From assembly GCA_937883885.1 (NCBI GenBank), contig CAKZXL010000443.1, forward strand, positions 1-33,972: a stretch of 33,972 nt of DNA, in the 5' to 3' direction. Within the stretch, counting starts at the first letter, position 1. Each line of letters begins with the position of its first letter. Position numbers and translations under genes: made by a program. Source of the stretch: an uncultured Aquincola sp. (GTDB lineage: Bacteria; Pseudomonadota; Gammaproteobacteria; Burkholderiales; Burkholderiaceae). The notes beneath the pieces were generated by a model, which made no database searches, was not told the DNA's origin, and saw only the letters and a program-made list of their open reading frames with translations. Below, piece after piece: positions 15,831 to 25,815 of the stretch.

Positions 15831-16982
15831 ATGAGTGCTGCGTCGCCGACAGGGAACGGTCAACCAGAGACTCCAATGGGCGACCCGGGCGGGGCGCTAT
15901 CTCGGGTAGGGTTCGAGGCCTCCCCTTTCCTTGATGCTGGAGCCTGCCTTGAGCTGCTTGGCAGCCTCTACCCGCTCTCGGCCTCGATGCTCTTCTTTCG
16001 TCTCGAGGGATTCCTGAGGGAGGCGGATGCCCCCTGCCTGGCAGGGGAGGTCTCTATCCCGAGGCGCCTCTTATCGTCGAATCTTGACCCGGCCCGCGCC
16101 GCGACCTCAGGTCATTGCAACGCTCTGGAGCCGATCGCCACCGATGTAGTCGTCGAGTGCAACGCCTCAGGTCAACGCTGCTGTTTCGAATTCGCTCCTG
16201 CCGACCGCAACCCTGCGACTGGCCGGCAGCGCGAATGTGAAGGGGCCCGACTTCGCATTCACTTTCAAGAGGATTCGGGGCTTTCCAAGTGGGTGATCGT
16301 GCCGCTTCAGCTCCTCGTGGTCTCTTGCGGCGATGCGTCGACGGGGTTCCAATGCTTCGCGCACACGATCGAGTTCGTCGATGACGACGGGGAGCCCCTG
16401 GAGCGCTGGACGTATGTCGGGGTCTCTGTTGGCGGCTGGATGTCCTGCATGGACGATTTCGAGCGCCAGGTTCGCACCGGCACCAGCCGCCGCTTCAGCG
16501 CTGCGTGGCAGAAATATGTCGGCGCCGCCCGTGTTGTCCTGCACTCAGAGCTTGTCGGGGTCAACCAAACCGAAGACGCCGCACTGGACTGGGAGGATCG
16601 CGAGATCGCCAAGCTCTCTGGCACCGGTGGCGGGCTCAATCCGGCGCCAGGCGGCCTGGCCGGGATCGCAAGAGGGGTCCTGTCGGCTCCAAGGGTGTCC
16701 ATCAAGGAGAGGGATGACGCCCTGGCCAAGTGGGTTACGCATCCAGATGCTCTGCCTCCGCCGCCCGGACTGCCACACATGGTGGCGCTCGCTTGGCATG
16801 GTGACCATTTCCTCAGGCCGGACCCAGTGAACCACGGCGACACACTGACGCCTGCCGAGATTGTTGAGCTCCGGCGCCAGTTCCGCGCCGGCGAGACAGC
16901 CGAGTCGATCGCCGCCAACCTCGGCGCCAAGAACCTGGCGGTCGTCCAGGCGGCCATTTCCGCCATTGGCGCCCAGCACTGA
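15831..16982 (+). CDS. Protein with degenerate GIY-YIG-like domain and C-terminal HTH-like segment
   Basis: A 383-aa protein, ATG 15831, with GAGGTGGGGG immediately upstream as ribosome site. Residues 1-150 are not recognised. Residues about 175-275 resemble a GIY-YIG nuclease fold: hydrophobic strand, FVDDDGEPLERW turn, YVGVS at 195-199, helix with GGWMSCMDDFERQV, then ELVGVNQTEDAALDWE and the Gly/Pro-rich LNPAPGGLAG. The Arg and His usually found after YIG are missing (Met/Cys/Asp instead), so catalysis may be lost or altered. Residues 338-375 (LTPAEIVELRRQF, GETAESIAANLGA) look like a helix-turn-helix. It lies 80 bp upstream of the NTPase-Sel1 gene in the same direction, so the two may form an operon. 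Confidence 0.65.
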   Translation: MSAASPTGNGQPETPMGDPGGALSRVGFEASPFLDAGACLELLGSLYPLSASMLFFRLEGFLREADAPCLAGEVSIPRRLLSSNLDPARAATSGHCNALEPIATDVVVECNASGQRCCFEFAPADRNPATGRQRECEGARLRIHFQEDSGLSKWVIVPLQLLVVSCGDASTGFQCFAHTIEFVDDDGEPLERWTYVGVSVGGWMSCMDDFERQVRTGTSRRFSAAWQKYVGAARVVLHSELVGVNQTEDAALDWEDREIAKLSGTGGGLNPAPGGLAGIARGVLSAPRVSIKERDDALAKWVTHPDALPPPPGLPHMVALAWHGDHFLRPDPVNHGDTLTPAEIVELRRQFRAGETAESIAANLGAKNLAVVQAAISAIGAQH

Positions 16983-17063
16983 CCGGAATCGACTCACCAA
17001 GCCGGAGGGCTCGAGCCAAGTAGACCCCGGCGCCCCTGCCGGCTGCTTCCCAAAGAGCGGACT

Positions 17064-20000
17064 GTGCGCGGCGACCGCGGCCCTGATCGATGCGGTGCGC
17101 CGCCATCCGGCGAATGGTGGGCCGCGTTTCTTTGCGAAGCTAACATTCCCGAGCGGGCTGCAAGGGCAAGAAGCTCGTCGAGCGACCAGGAGCGGGCATT
17201 GGAAGCGCTGGCAGAACTACTGAATCCCTTGGAACAGGTGTGGAAGAACTACCAAGGGGCGCTCGCGTTCGTCGGCACCGTCGCAGCGGTCGTAACGCTC
17301 TTCGCGAATCCGCTAGGTCGGCTCACCGTCCGAGCGGTCGGCTGGTTCCGGCGGGCCGAATCTCCCCAACCGACACTGAGCGACCCGCCGATGGGCGATG
17401 CGGGTCTCGCTCGCTACAGTCGGCGCGCCGTCGCCTTGCTTGGCCGGGACGCCGAGCTGTCACGCCTCCTCGGGTTCCTGCAATGCAGGCGTGACTTTGC
17501 CTGGATGCAGATCGCCGGCGCCGGGGGCCATGGCAAGAGCCGGCTCGGCTATGAGTTGATGCTGTGGGCCAGGGATAACGGCTGGCGTGCCGGCCTTGTC
17601 GAGGCCGCCGACATGGAGGCATTCAAGGGCCACTGGCCGGCGTGGCAGCCGCGTCGGCCGCACCTGCTGGTGTTGGACTACGTGGTCGGTCGTGAGCCGA
17701 GCATCAAGGCGGCCATGCAGGCGCTTGCCGCGCGCGCAGGAAGCTTGCGTAATCCTGTTCGCATCTTGTTGCTCGAGCGGCAGCGCTGGGATCGAGGCGG
17801 ACTCGGCGCTCTTGGCAGCATGGGCCTTGCCGGCGCAAGCGTTGCACACAATGGGCGAGCCGAGTGGTTTCTGGCCTTGGCTGAACGCGTCGACGGCAAC
17901 GACCCAAGGCTGGAGGCTACGCGCTTCGAGGACGGCGTGCTGGAGCTGGGCCGTCTGGATGAGGTTGACCTCGTAACCATCGTCCGCGGCGTCGGTGCAG
18001 CCGAGGGTGCCGAGGTTGCGCTGTCGGACGCCGTAATCGCCGAGCGGCTGAGGCAGATCGACAGCTCCGGCCGCCCGTTATACGCCTACTTCTTCGGCCA
18101 AGCGCTGGCGGCCGGCAGTTCGGTGGGGTCGGGTTGGAAGCGCGAAGAACTTCTCGACGCCACGCTCGATCGTGACCAGGGCTCGCGCTGGCGCGCTGCG
18201 CTCGGCGATGCGGCGCCTAGTCTTGGCGACGGCAGCGTGGCCGAACGCCTGGCCGTGATCGCAACCATTGCAGGCGGTTTGGACTGCGGCGCCGCAGAGC
18301 GCAGCGGCCTGATCCCGCATGCCGACGCGCGGGCGCGGCGGCGCGCGCTGATCCTCACCGATGCCGGCGTGGGGAACGCAGGGGGCGGCCCGTCGCGGTT
18401 CATACCCGCCCTGCAGCCCGATCTGCTGGGCGAATGGTTCGTGCTGCGGACGGTGCGCTACGGGCTTGCGCTCGACCAAGTGTTGGGCCTGGCGTGGCGG
18501 TTGAGCGCCGACTCAACCGCGGCCTTCTTGAACAGGTTGGCGCAGGACTTCCCAGGGGACACAGTGGCTGGTGAGATCCTGAACTTCCGCCCGCCCGATG
18601 CCGCAGCTGCGGCAGCGCTCGCTAAGGTGGCAGCGAGCATCGATCGCAGCCTTCGTCGCGCGGCGTGCCCTTTGCCGACGACCGTCGTCGACGCGTTGAC
18701 CGACGCGGCGCACCGCGGAGATGCCCGCTCGATGGCCAGTCTTGGTCTTCTTTGCTCGCTAGGCCGCGGTGTCTCGCGCGACGTCGAGCAGGCGCTGGAG
18801 TGGTGGCGTAAGGGGGCCGAGGCGGGCGACGGCAGAGCGATGGCGAATCTGGCGGTCTGCTACCGACTTGGCAATGGCGTCGATCGCAACCTGGCTCAGG
18901 CGCTGGCTTGGTGCCGTAAGGGGGTCGAGGCGGGTGACGGCAGGGCGATGGCCACCCTTCTTTTTCTACGAACGGGGCGAGGGCGTCGAGCGCGACCTGG
19001 GTCAGGCCCTGGCTTGGTACCGCAAGGCGGCCGAGGCGGGCGACGGCGCAGCGATGGTCAGCGTGGGGGTTTGCTACCAAAATGGCAGGGGCGTCGAACG
19101 CGACCTGGGTCAGGCCCTGGCTTGGTTCCGCAAGGGGGCCGAGGCGGGCGACGGCAGTGCGATGACCTGCCTTGGCGTCTGCTACCAGCTTGGCGAGGGC
19201 ATCGAGCGCGACTTGGCTCAGGCGCTGGCTTGGTACTGCAAGGGGGCCGAGGCGGGCGACGGCAGTGCGATGAACAGGTTGGGCATCTGCTGCGAACGGG
19301 GCGAGGGCGTCGAGCGCGACGTGGGTCGGGCGCTGGCCTGGTACCGCAAGGCGGCCGAGGCGGGCGACCGGAGAGCGATGGGCAACTTGGCCGACTCCTA
19401 CCGACTTGGTAAGGGCGTCGAGCGAGACCTCGGTCAGGCGCTGGCCTGGTACTGCAAGGCGGCCGAGGCGGGCGACGGCGAGGCGATGACCAACCTCGGG
19501 GTCCTGTACCAACGGGGCAAGGGCGTCGAGCGCGACCTGGGTCAGGCGCTGATTTGGTACCGTAAGGGGGTCGAGGCGGGCAACGGCAGGGCGATGACCA
19601 ACCTGGGCTTCTGCTACGAACGTGGCGATGGCGTCGAGCGCGACCTGGGTCAGGCGCTGGGCTGGTACCGCAAGGGGGCCGAGGCGGGCGACGGCGGAGC
19701 GATGGCCAACCTGGGGCTCTGCTACCAACTTGGCCAGGGCGTCGAGCGTAACCTGGGTCAGGCGCTAAATTGGTACCGCGAGGGGGCAGAGGCGGGCGAC
19801 GGCGGAGCAATGGCCAACCTGGGCGTCTGCTACCAACTTGGTCAGGGCGTCGAAAGCGACCTGGGTCAGGCGCTGCATTGGTACCGTGCGGGGGCACAGG
19901 TGGGCGACGGCTTAGCGATGGCCAACTTGGGGGTCTGCTACCAACTTGGCGAGGGCGTCGAGCGCGACCTAAGTCAGGCTCTGTCTTGGTACCGTGAGGG

Positions 20001-20244
20001 GGCCAAGTTGGGCAACGGCAGGGCGATGGCCAAACTCGGCCACTGCTACGAACAGGGCGTGGGCATCGAGCGCGACCTGAGTCAGGCGCTGGCTTGGTAC
20101 CGCGAGGGGGCGGATGCGGGCGACAATATTTCGGCGGAAGGCGTAGGTCGACTGCTTGCGGTGTACCCGCATCTAGATCCGGCTGCCGGGACCAGCAAAT
20201 CTGCGGTCGTCACCTTTGCTCAAGGTCCAGCCGATCTGCACTGA
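17064..20244 (+). pseudogene. P-loop (STAND-like) NTPase with 13 Sel1 repeats, frameshifted
   Basis: The first frame opens at GTG 17064 (start uncertain; in-frame ATG only at 17391). A hydrophobic segment lies at 17256-17350 (YQGALAFVGTVAAVVTLF). A P-loop GAGGHGKSRL is at about 17514-17545, Walker B-like HLLVLDYV at about 17662, and then a helical NTPase-associated region. C-terminal Sel1/TPR-like repeats begin at 18717. A GG deletion between 18959 and 18960 shifts the frame. As sequenced, the first frame runs on in shadow sequence to 19412, while the true repeats continue in the next frame to the stop at 20244. Repaired, the protein is about 1,060 aa. STAND NTPases with repeat sensors often act in stress signalling or phage defence. 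That role here is inference. The break may be real or a sequencing error. Confidence 0.75.
18717..20118 (+). repeat. 13 tandem 108-bp units encoding Sel1-like repeats
   Basis: Each unit encodes 36 aa of the pattern GDGxAMxNLGxCYxxGxGVERDLGQALxWYRKGAEA (x variable), a Sel1-like helical hairpin. Thirteen units should occupy 1404 bp; the tract is 1402 bp, exactly accounting for a 2-nt deletion in unit 3. Nucleotide similarity between units is high enough that shadow frames stay open through the tract, implying recent duplication or gene conversion. A degenerate 14th unit starts at 20119. Confidence 0.9.
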
Positions 20245-20733
20245 CGGCGCGCAATCGTCCTGAACAACACAATGCGCGACGAGCTTAGCCACTGCGACCG
20301 GGCGGGACACAAGTGCTGAACTCCATCGACCTGAAAGGTCGCCGCGCTAAACCGCAAAGACCGCAAGCCTTGCCGATGCAGGAGCGAACAGCAGGGGCTT
20401 GGGATTTGGACTCATCCGGGCGCCCGCTGTATCGAAAACGTCGGCACGTCCTCCGCGCCCGGCGCGCCTCACTGAGCCGCGAAACCCTGGAGCAGCGGCA
20501 GCAGTGTTACCTCGCCCTCGCCGCTCACCTGCCGGCCTCGATCTCCGCACTGCCGCGCACGCCCGCGCTTTTCTGGCGCTGTCGCCCGCAGACGGGCGCG
20601 TAGAGGCTTCGTCGCCAGGTGAGATGCTGGATGTTCCCAACCGAGAAGGCCCGCATCGCGCGGGCCATCTCACTTCCGGGTCCGCGGGCATGGCCGGGCA
20701 GCTGCACAGAACACGTCCCTTCTCGTGTTGTCG
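20245..20733. other. Intergenic stretch between convergent genes
   Basis: Located between the end of the Sel1 protein and the end of the minus-strand paralogue gene. Open frames here (for example from 20313 and 20399) have no recognisable product, and the longer one overlaps the 3' end of the opposite gene. Apart from the hairpin at 20648-20666, nothing was identified. Confidence 0.4.
20648..20666 (-). terminator. Possible terminator hairpin for the 22311-20734 gene
   Basis: GGCCCGC (20648-20654) pairs with GCGGGCC (20660-20666) around a 5-nt loop. On the minus strand it is followed by TTCTC, so the U-tract is weak. It is positioned 68 nt downstream of the minus-strand stop at 20734. Confidence 0.4.
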
Positions 20734-22311
20734 CTACACCGCCGCCCTCGCCCGGCGCCGTGCCGCACTGGCTTCGGCGCCGTTGGCGGCCGGCGCCGCG
20801 AGCTTCGCTTCGGACGATACCCTGTTGATGACCGAGATCATGGTCCGCTCGGTGCCGAACACCTCAGCGGCGCTAACCCAGGCGTCCGTGAACGGCCGCC
20901 GCTCCTGAGTAGCTGATGTCTTCAGGCGCTCAACAGTGGCGATCACCGCCTCGTCGGTACCACCGAGACCGCCCAGCTCATCAACCGCCTTCAGGAATGC
21001 GACAGCACAGGTCGCATCAGCGCGCGGCATGTTTCCATCAGGGCGCAGCTCGCCAACGCAGGCCTCGAGCAGGAACTCACCGGCCTCGCTAGTGGACCCG
21101 CAGAAGCCGACGTAGGCGAGGCCCAAGGCCAGGTTTCGGACGTTGTGGGCGAGCTCAGTGGGAGCCAGGGAGTCCTGTCGTCCGAGGAACAGGCGCCTCT
21201 GGGCGCTCCTGACCAGTGACTGGCCGATGGCGCTTTCGACCGGCACCGGGCCGAAGAGGTGGTCGTGCCGATTCCTGATGTCCAGCAGGAATGCAGTGTC
21301 CGGCGCGTACGCGCGCATCGGGTCCGGAAGCGTCCCCTGCATCGCAGCCACATGCACCAGCCCGGAGGCTGCAGCAATGGAGGTGGCCAGCATGGCGTCC
21401 AGCTGCGCAAGAAGGTGCTCCTCACCGTCCACCGAAGCCCAGAAGGGCCTGACGGGGCCGTCCGCAGGCGAGCCGGCAAGCTCGTCCAGCTCCATCACCG
21501 ACGCCAGAAACTCAACCCGGGGTCCCGTGATGCCCAGCATCGAGCGGACGAGGGACTCCTTGCCCATCTTCACCTGCCGGTCACGGGCGGTCTTTCCTGC
21601 TTGGTCGGCGCGCACCCGGTGGGCAGCCCGGCCGAACATCAGGCGTACGCAGGGGTGCTTCGCGAAAGCGGTCAGCTGCGCCATCAGCTCTTGGTCGACG
21701 CCAGAAGCCTTGTCCTGCTCTCGGCTGCGGAAGTGAGAGTAGCGCGGCAGCGCGCCGTGAGCAGTCTGCGACAGGGCGCTGCCCAGGGAGACGTACTCGC
21801 GCTCGCCACTGCGAATGACTGGCACCAGCAGGGCCGGGTGCATCAGCACCGGGTACTTCAGCATGATGGAGCTCAGGTGCCGGCGGGTGGCGGCTGCGAG
21901 CTCGGGCATGAGGGACACCTGGCTGGTTCCCAGCACCCGCACGCACAGCACTACCTGCTCGGCGACCGAGACTGGCGGGCGGTTGCCCTCCTGGATGCAG
22001 CTCGCTGCGGTCTTGTCTCGCAGCATCTCGCAGTCCCCGTACATCCCGTTGTAGTGCGGGCCACACCCGCTGAGCGCTGGGTAGAGGGTGCTCGGTTGCG
22101 ACGAAAGCACCGATGAGTCGTTGCAGGCCAGGATGTGGCCGGGAAGGGGCTCAACGCTCTGCCAGGAGTCAAACACCAGGTCGTCTGTGCGGATGACACT
22201 TTGCTCAAATAGCAGCTGCAGTGGGACGAGCGCCTGAATAGCCGTGCGACCCGCCTTCAGTTCATCTGCAACGAGGCGGTTCATCCCTTCTAGCTCTGCG
22301 TCGGTCATCAT
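20734..22311 (-). CDS. Uncharacterised element protein, paralogue 1
   Basis: A 525-aa protein read from ATG 22311 (MMTDAELEGMNRLV), which lies at the predicted transcription start of a promoter at 22318-22346. ATG 22308 or 22284 are alternatives. No known domain, signal peptide or membrane segment was recognised. It shares several collinear blocks with the 26104-27408 product: SVAEQVVLCVRVLG against SIADRLTVYLYVLN, KYPVLMHPALLVPV against EHPVLLHPRVRVRV, FAKHPCVRL against FADLPMVRS, and TELAHNVRNLALGLAYVGF against DEVAYNLQAVVTAMVRVGV. The N-terminal third is unique and Cys-containing (LACNDSS, SGCGPHYNGMYGDCE). The tail is basic and Ala-rich. It is probably cytoplasmic. Function unknown. Confidence 0.75.
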   Translation of the reverse strand: MMTDAELEGMNRLVADELKAGRTAIQALVPLQLLFEQSVIRTDDLVFDSWQSVEPLPGHILACNDSSVLSSQPSTLYPALSGCGPHYNGMYGDCEMLRDKTAASCIQEGNRPPVSVAEQVVLCVRVLGTSQVSLMPELAAATRRHLSSIMLKYPVLMHPALLVPVIRSGEREYVSLGSALSQTAHGALPRYSHFRSREQDKASGVDQELMAQLTAFAKHPCVRLMFGRAAHRVRADQAGKTARDRQVKMGKESLVRSMLGITGPRVEFLASVMELDELAGSPADGPVRPFWASVDGEEHLLAQLDAMLATSIAAASGLVHVAAMQGTLPDPMRAYAPDTAFLLDIRNRHDHLFGPVPVESAIGQSLVRSAQRRLFLGRQDSLAPTELAHNVRNLALGLAYVGFCGSTSEAGEFLLEACVGELRPDGNMPRADATCAVAFLKAVDELGGLGGTDEAVIATVERLKTSATQERRPFTDAWVSAAEVFGTERTMISVINRVSSEAKLAAPAANGAEASAARRRARAAV

Positions 22312-22317
22312 GTATAG

Positions 22318-22346
22318 AACATATACGATACACATCTATAGTTCAA
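22318..22346 (-). promoter_or_regulatory. Promoter of paralogue 1, predicted leaderless
   Basis: On the minus strand, TTGAAC (22346-22341) and TATGTT (22323-22318) have a 17-bp spacer. The start point would fall about 7 nt after the -10, on the A of ATG 22311. No Shine-Dalgarno sequence is present. The region is strikingly AT-rich with several GTAT/ATAC words, as in the other element promoters. Confidence 0.55.
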
Positions 22347-22848
22347 CTGACCTAATCGCTTGGGCCTGTCTACTCGAGGTCACAAGCGCGGCGGGCAGGG
22401 GCGACTCTCCAATGCTGCCGCCGGTTTGCGGGTGCGAAGCCGGCTTGGTCTGCGGTCTCGCAGTTGGTGCCAATGTCCGGCAGCATGACGCCGCAGCCGG
22501 CAGCGCTGGCGGTTTAAGGGTGATCGCAGCACCTGTGTGCAGATTACTGCTGACTCTGGCGGTGGTGGCCAATGGCATTTCGGCCCATATTGCCGGGGTG
22601 GTCTCGGCTGGAGAGACAGGAAGGGGCGATCACCAGTGCTGTTGCGCTGGCGAGTACGCGGCCAGTGTCACGAGCGACCACTCCGTTTACCCATGGTGGT
22701 AAGGCGCCTAGCCGGCCGGCCACTGGTGGTACGCAAGACTACTTACGATGTCTTTTGACATTTCAAGCCGCTGAACCGTCCGGGTATGGTCCCGTCCGGC
22801 GTGTGAGAGCTTCCCGCGTCGTTATGTCCGAGTTCGCACCCACTCGCC
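22347..22848. other. Intergenic stretch before the hybrid kinase
   Basis: Holds the distal part of the divergent promoter region. A TTGACA hexamer near 22756 has no well-placed -10. Open frames crossing it are Arg/Ser/Gly-rich and not recognisable. No RNA gene or repeat was seen. Confidence 0.35.
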
Positions 22849-25602
22849 ATGCGCCTGCGCCGGCTGCTGTATCTGTCTTCACTCGTGGCGGCCGCCTATG
22901 CACTGGTCGGCGCTGTGACGGTCTTCCTGTCGCTGAGGTTTGCTATCCCGTCGCCCATCTTCCCCGCGGCGGGCATCGCCGCGGCGGCCGTACTGCGGTG
23001 GGGGATGTCAATACTGCCCGCCGTCTTCGCCGGCCGGCTGGCCCTTGCGACGCTGACCGACGGCACCTTCGCTTCCACCGGCATTGATTACTTCTTCGAG
23101 GCCGGCCTGGCTGCCGCCGTGACGGCGCAGGCTGCAGCGGGCGGCGGCCTGGCGAGGCGCTTTATCGGCGCCGATGACCCACTGGCCACCGGCGAGCGGT
23201 CGCTGGGGCTCATGGCGCTGGTGGGACCGCTGAGCTGCTGGATCGCCCCCGCGCTGGGCCTGCCGTGGCTGCAGCTGCACCAGCGGGTGCTGGAGGGCGA
23301 CCTGTCGTTCGTGCTGCTGAAGTGGTGGGCGGGGGACAGCATAGGCGCCATGTGGGTCGTGCCGCTGTTGCATCCGTTGCTGGCGCCGCAGACGTCGGTC
23401 TGGCGCGATCGGGCGCGCGGCCTGGTAGGCCCGCTGCTGGCGGGCTTGCTGTTGGTGAGCGTGACCCTGGCCTATGTGACGGACCGCGAGCGGGCACAGC
23501 TGGCGCAGCGTTTCGAGGCCGACGCGGACGACTTGGCCAATGCCGCCCAGGCGACGCTCGACCGGCTGCCATCTGTGCCGGACGCCGCTGCGCAGCCGCA
23601 GGGCCAGAAGCCGGCGCTGCCACCTGGCATGCCGGAAGGCGCCGCGTGGGCGGCGGCGCCGCCCAAAGGTTTGTCGCCGTCGGCCGGCGCCCAGGTGGTC
23701 GACGACAAGCTCTTCGTGCGCCTGGGCGCAAAGGCGCCTGGCGCGTGGCTGCATTTGCCGTTGCAGTCGCTCGTACCGCCCGATCCAGCCCGCCTGCTCA
23801 AGCTCTGCTATGCCACCGCTGCTCAAGGCCCCGTGTGTGCATCTCCCCGGCGCATCCTGCAGCACCGGCGTGACGTCGAGGTGCGCGGGCTCGTGCTCCA
23901 GTTGCATGTCTCGGCCCAGCCTGCCTATGCGGCACGCCACCGGCTGTTCGGCTCCTGGATGGTCGATGCGCTGGCGATGGTAGGCAGCGCCTTCTTCATC
24001 GGCTTCCTGTTGCTTGTGACGGGCCGCCAGTCGCAGATCCAGCGGCTAGTGGACGACCGCACGCGGGCGCTGACCAGCAGCGAGGCCCGGCTGGCCAGCA
24101 TCTACCAGGCGGCCGGCGTGGGCATCGTCCACCTCAAACCCGACGGCACGGTGGAATCCTGCAACCCTGAGGCCACCCGGCAGTTGGGCGCGCCTGCAAA
24201 CACGGTGCAGGGCCGCCGCTTCGAGGAGCTGTTCAAGGTGGCCGACCAGAGCTCGGTGGCCGGCATGATCGATGCGGCGCGCGCGGCGCCCGGCACCTAC
24301 GAGTCGTGCGAACTGACGCTGGCCTGCGCCGCCGGCCAGGACCTGCGGGTGATGTGCAGGCTGACGGCGTCGGCGCATGCGCGTGGTGCTGCGCCGCATT
24401 TCGTGGCGGTGCTGGACGACCTCACGGATGTCGATCGGCTGCGCTCGTCGGAGGCGGCACGGCAGCACGCCGAACGGGAGAGCCGTGCCAAGGGCGACTT
24501 CCTATCGAGCATGAGCCACGAGTTACGCACGCCGCTCAATGCCATCCTCGGCTTCACTCAATTCCTGCGCAGCGGAGGCCAGTCGGAGCCCGCCGAGAGA
24601 GAACAGAGCCTGGCGCGCATCGAAGCCGCGGGCTGGCACCTGCTGGAGATGATCGACGGCGTGCTGACCTTGGCGCGGCTGGAAGCCGGTCGGGCGGACG
24701 CCCGGTCGATGGACGTGCCGCTGCAGGCATTGATCGAGGACAGCCTCTCGCTGGTCGACTCGCTGGCGCGTGAAGCCGGCATCCGGATCGACTGGACGCC
24801 GCGCGGCAGCCCTGGCTCCGTCCGCGGCGACCCGACGCAGATCCGGCAGGCGCTGCTCAACTTGCTGACCAATGCAGTCAAGTACAACCGGCCGAGAGGT
24901 GTCGTGCGTGTGCGTGTGCTCGAAGGCGATGGGCAATGGGGCGTCGAGGTCGAGGACGAGGGACGAGGCCTGAGCAGCGAGCAGCTCGCAGGCCTGTTCG
25001 TTCCCTTCGACCGGCTGGGCCAGGAGCGGCGCGGCATCAAGGGGACAGGCATTGGCTTGGCGATCTCGAAGCGGCTCGTCGACAACATGGGCGGCAGCAT
25101 CGCTGTGCGCAGCGAGCCGGGGCAGGGCGCCTGCTTCACGATCTGGCTGCCCCGCTCAGCCGGGGGCTCCACGGCCGGTGCCGCTTATCCAAACAACTCC
25201 CGGGCAGCGGGGGCCGGTCATGCCACGGTGCTGTACGTCGAGGACGACGAAGTCAATGTCGAAGTGATGGAGACGGTGCTGCGGCGCCTTTCCAACAAGC
25301 CCTGCGTGGTGACGCGCACCGGCGGTGAGGCCTTGAGCCGGCTGGCCACCGGCGACGTCGACCTCGTGCTGCTGGACCTCGGCCTGCCGGATCTCGACGG
25401 CTTCGCGGTGCTCGAGACCATAGTCGCCACACGCGGCGGCCGCCACCCGCCCGTCGTCGTGGTCAGTGCCGACGGCGACCCGTCTACACGGTCGGCGGCG
25501 CTGGCCGCAGGGGCCGGTGCGTTCTTCGACAAGCCCTACAACGTTGGCGCGCTGCTTGCCGGCCTGCGCGCAATCCTGGGCGAGACTCACCGCCACGGCT
25601 AG
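22849..25602 (+). CDS. Hybrid sensor histidine kinase (MASE1-PAS-HisKA-HATPase-REC)
   Basis: A 917-aa protein. Residues 1-180 form a multi-pass membrane sensor of the MASE1 type, with PIFPAAGIAAAAVLRWG and WWAGDSIGAMWVVPLL motifs. Another membrane helix at about 185-207, a periplasmic loop to about 365 and a helix at about 368-388 follow. Then come a PAS domain (about 410-530) and a HisKA with phospho-acceptor His557 in SMSHELRTPLN. The HATPase_c domain has the N-box QALLNLLTNAVKYN, the G1 box EDEGRGL and the G2 box GTGIGLAISKRL. The C-terminal receiver domain has acidic residues YVEDDE, phospho-acceptor Asp843 in VLLDLGLP and Lys in FFDKPYN. It acts in an inner-membrane phosphorelay. No output regulator or Hpt gene is adjacent. 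The start lacks a clear ribosome site. Confidence 0.92.
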   Translation: MRLRRLLYLSSLVAAAYALVGAVTVFLSLRFAIPSPIFPAAGIAAAAVLRWGMSILPAVFAGRLALATLTDGTFASTGIDYFFEAGLAAAVTAQAAAGGGLARRFIGADDPLATGERSLGLMALVGPLSCWIAPALGLPWLQLHQRVLEGDLSFVLLKWWAGDSIGAMWVVPLLHPLLAPQTSVWRDRARGLVGPLLAGLLLVSVTLAYVTDRERAQLAQRFEADADDLANAAQATLDRLPSVPDAAAQPQGQKPALPPGMPEGAAWAAAPPKGLSPSAGAQVVDDKLFVRLGAKAPGAWLHLPLQSLVPPDPARLLKLCYATAAQGPVCASPRRILQHRRDVEVRGLVLQLHVSAQPAYAARHRLFGSWMVDALAMVGSAFFIGFLLLVTGRQSQIQRLVDDRTRALTSSEARLASIYQAAGVGIVHLKPDGTVESCNPEATRQLGAPANTVQGRRFEELFKVADQSSVAGMIDAARAAPGTYESCELTLACAAGQDLRVMCRLTASAHARGAAPHFVAVLDDLTDVDRLRSSEAARQHAERESRAKGDFLSSMSHELRTPLNAILGFTQFLRSGGQSEPAEREQSLARIEAAGWHLLEMIDGVLTLARLEAGRADARSMDVPLQALIEDSLSLVDSLAREAGIRIDWTPRGSPGSVRGDPTQIRQALLNLLTNAVKYNRPRGVVRVRVLEGDGQWGVEVEDEGRGLSSEQLAGLFVPFDRLGQERRGIKGTGIGLAISKRLVDNMGGSIAVRSEPGQGACFTIWLPRSAGGSTAGAAYPNNSRAAGAGHATVLYVEDDEVNVEVMETVLRRLSNKPCVVTRTGGEALSRLATGDVDLVLLDLGLPDLDGFAVLETIVATRGGRHPPVVVVSADGDPSTRSAALAAGAGAFFDKPYNVGALLAGLRAILGETHRHG

Positions 25603-25815
25603 CGCGGCGCTCGCTGCCAAGGCGTGAGGGGCGACTGCCGTCGTCTAGTGTTTCCTCGGCGCGCGCACCGCGCACCCATCTGCCGCCTTGGTGCACGCGC
25701 CAATTTGCTGGGTGCGGCACATGGGAAACTTGGAGTGCCCGCAAGGCTTGTCGTCGGGCTGGTCGAGGGCAGCTGACCGCAGGTCTGGAGCCGAGCTGGC
25801 TCAGCGCTACACGAT

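Noticed and set aside
18622..19728. Long open frames antisense to the Sel1 repeats
   Set aside because: They repeat with the same 108-bp period and have low-complexity products. They are by-products of the tandem repeat.
22244..22702. Plus-strand 152-codon frame upstream of the kinase
   Set aside because: It starts inside the opposite gene, crosses its promoter, has no ribosome site and no recognisable product.
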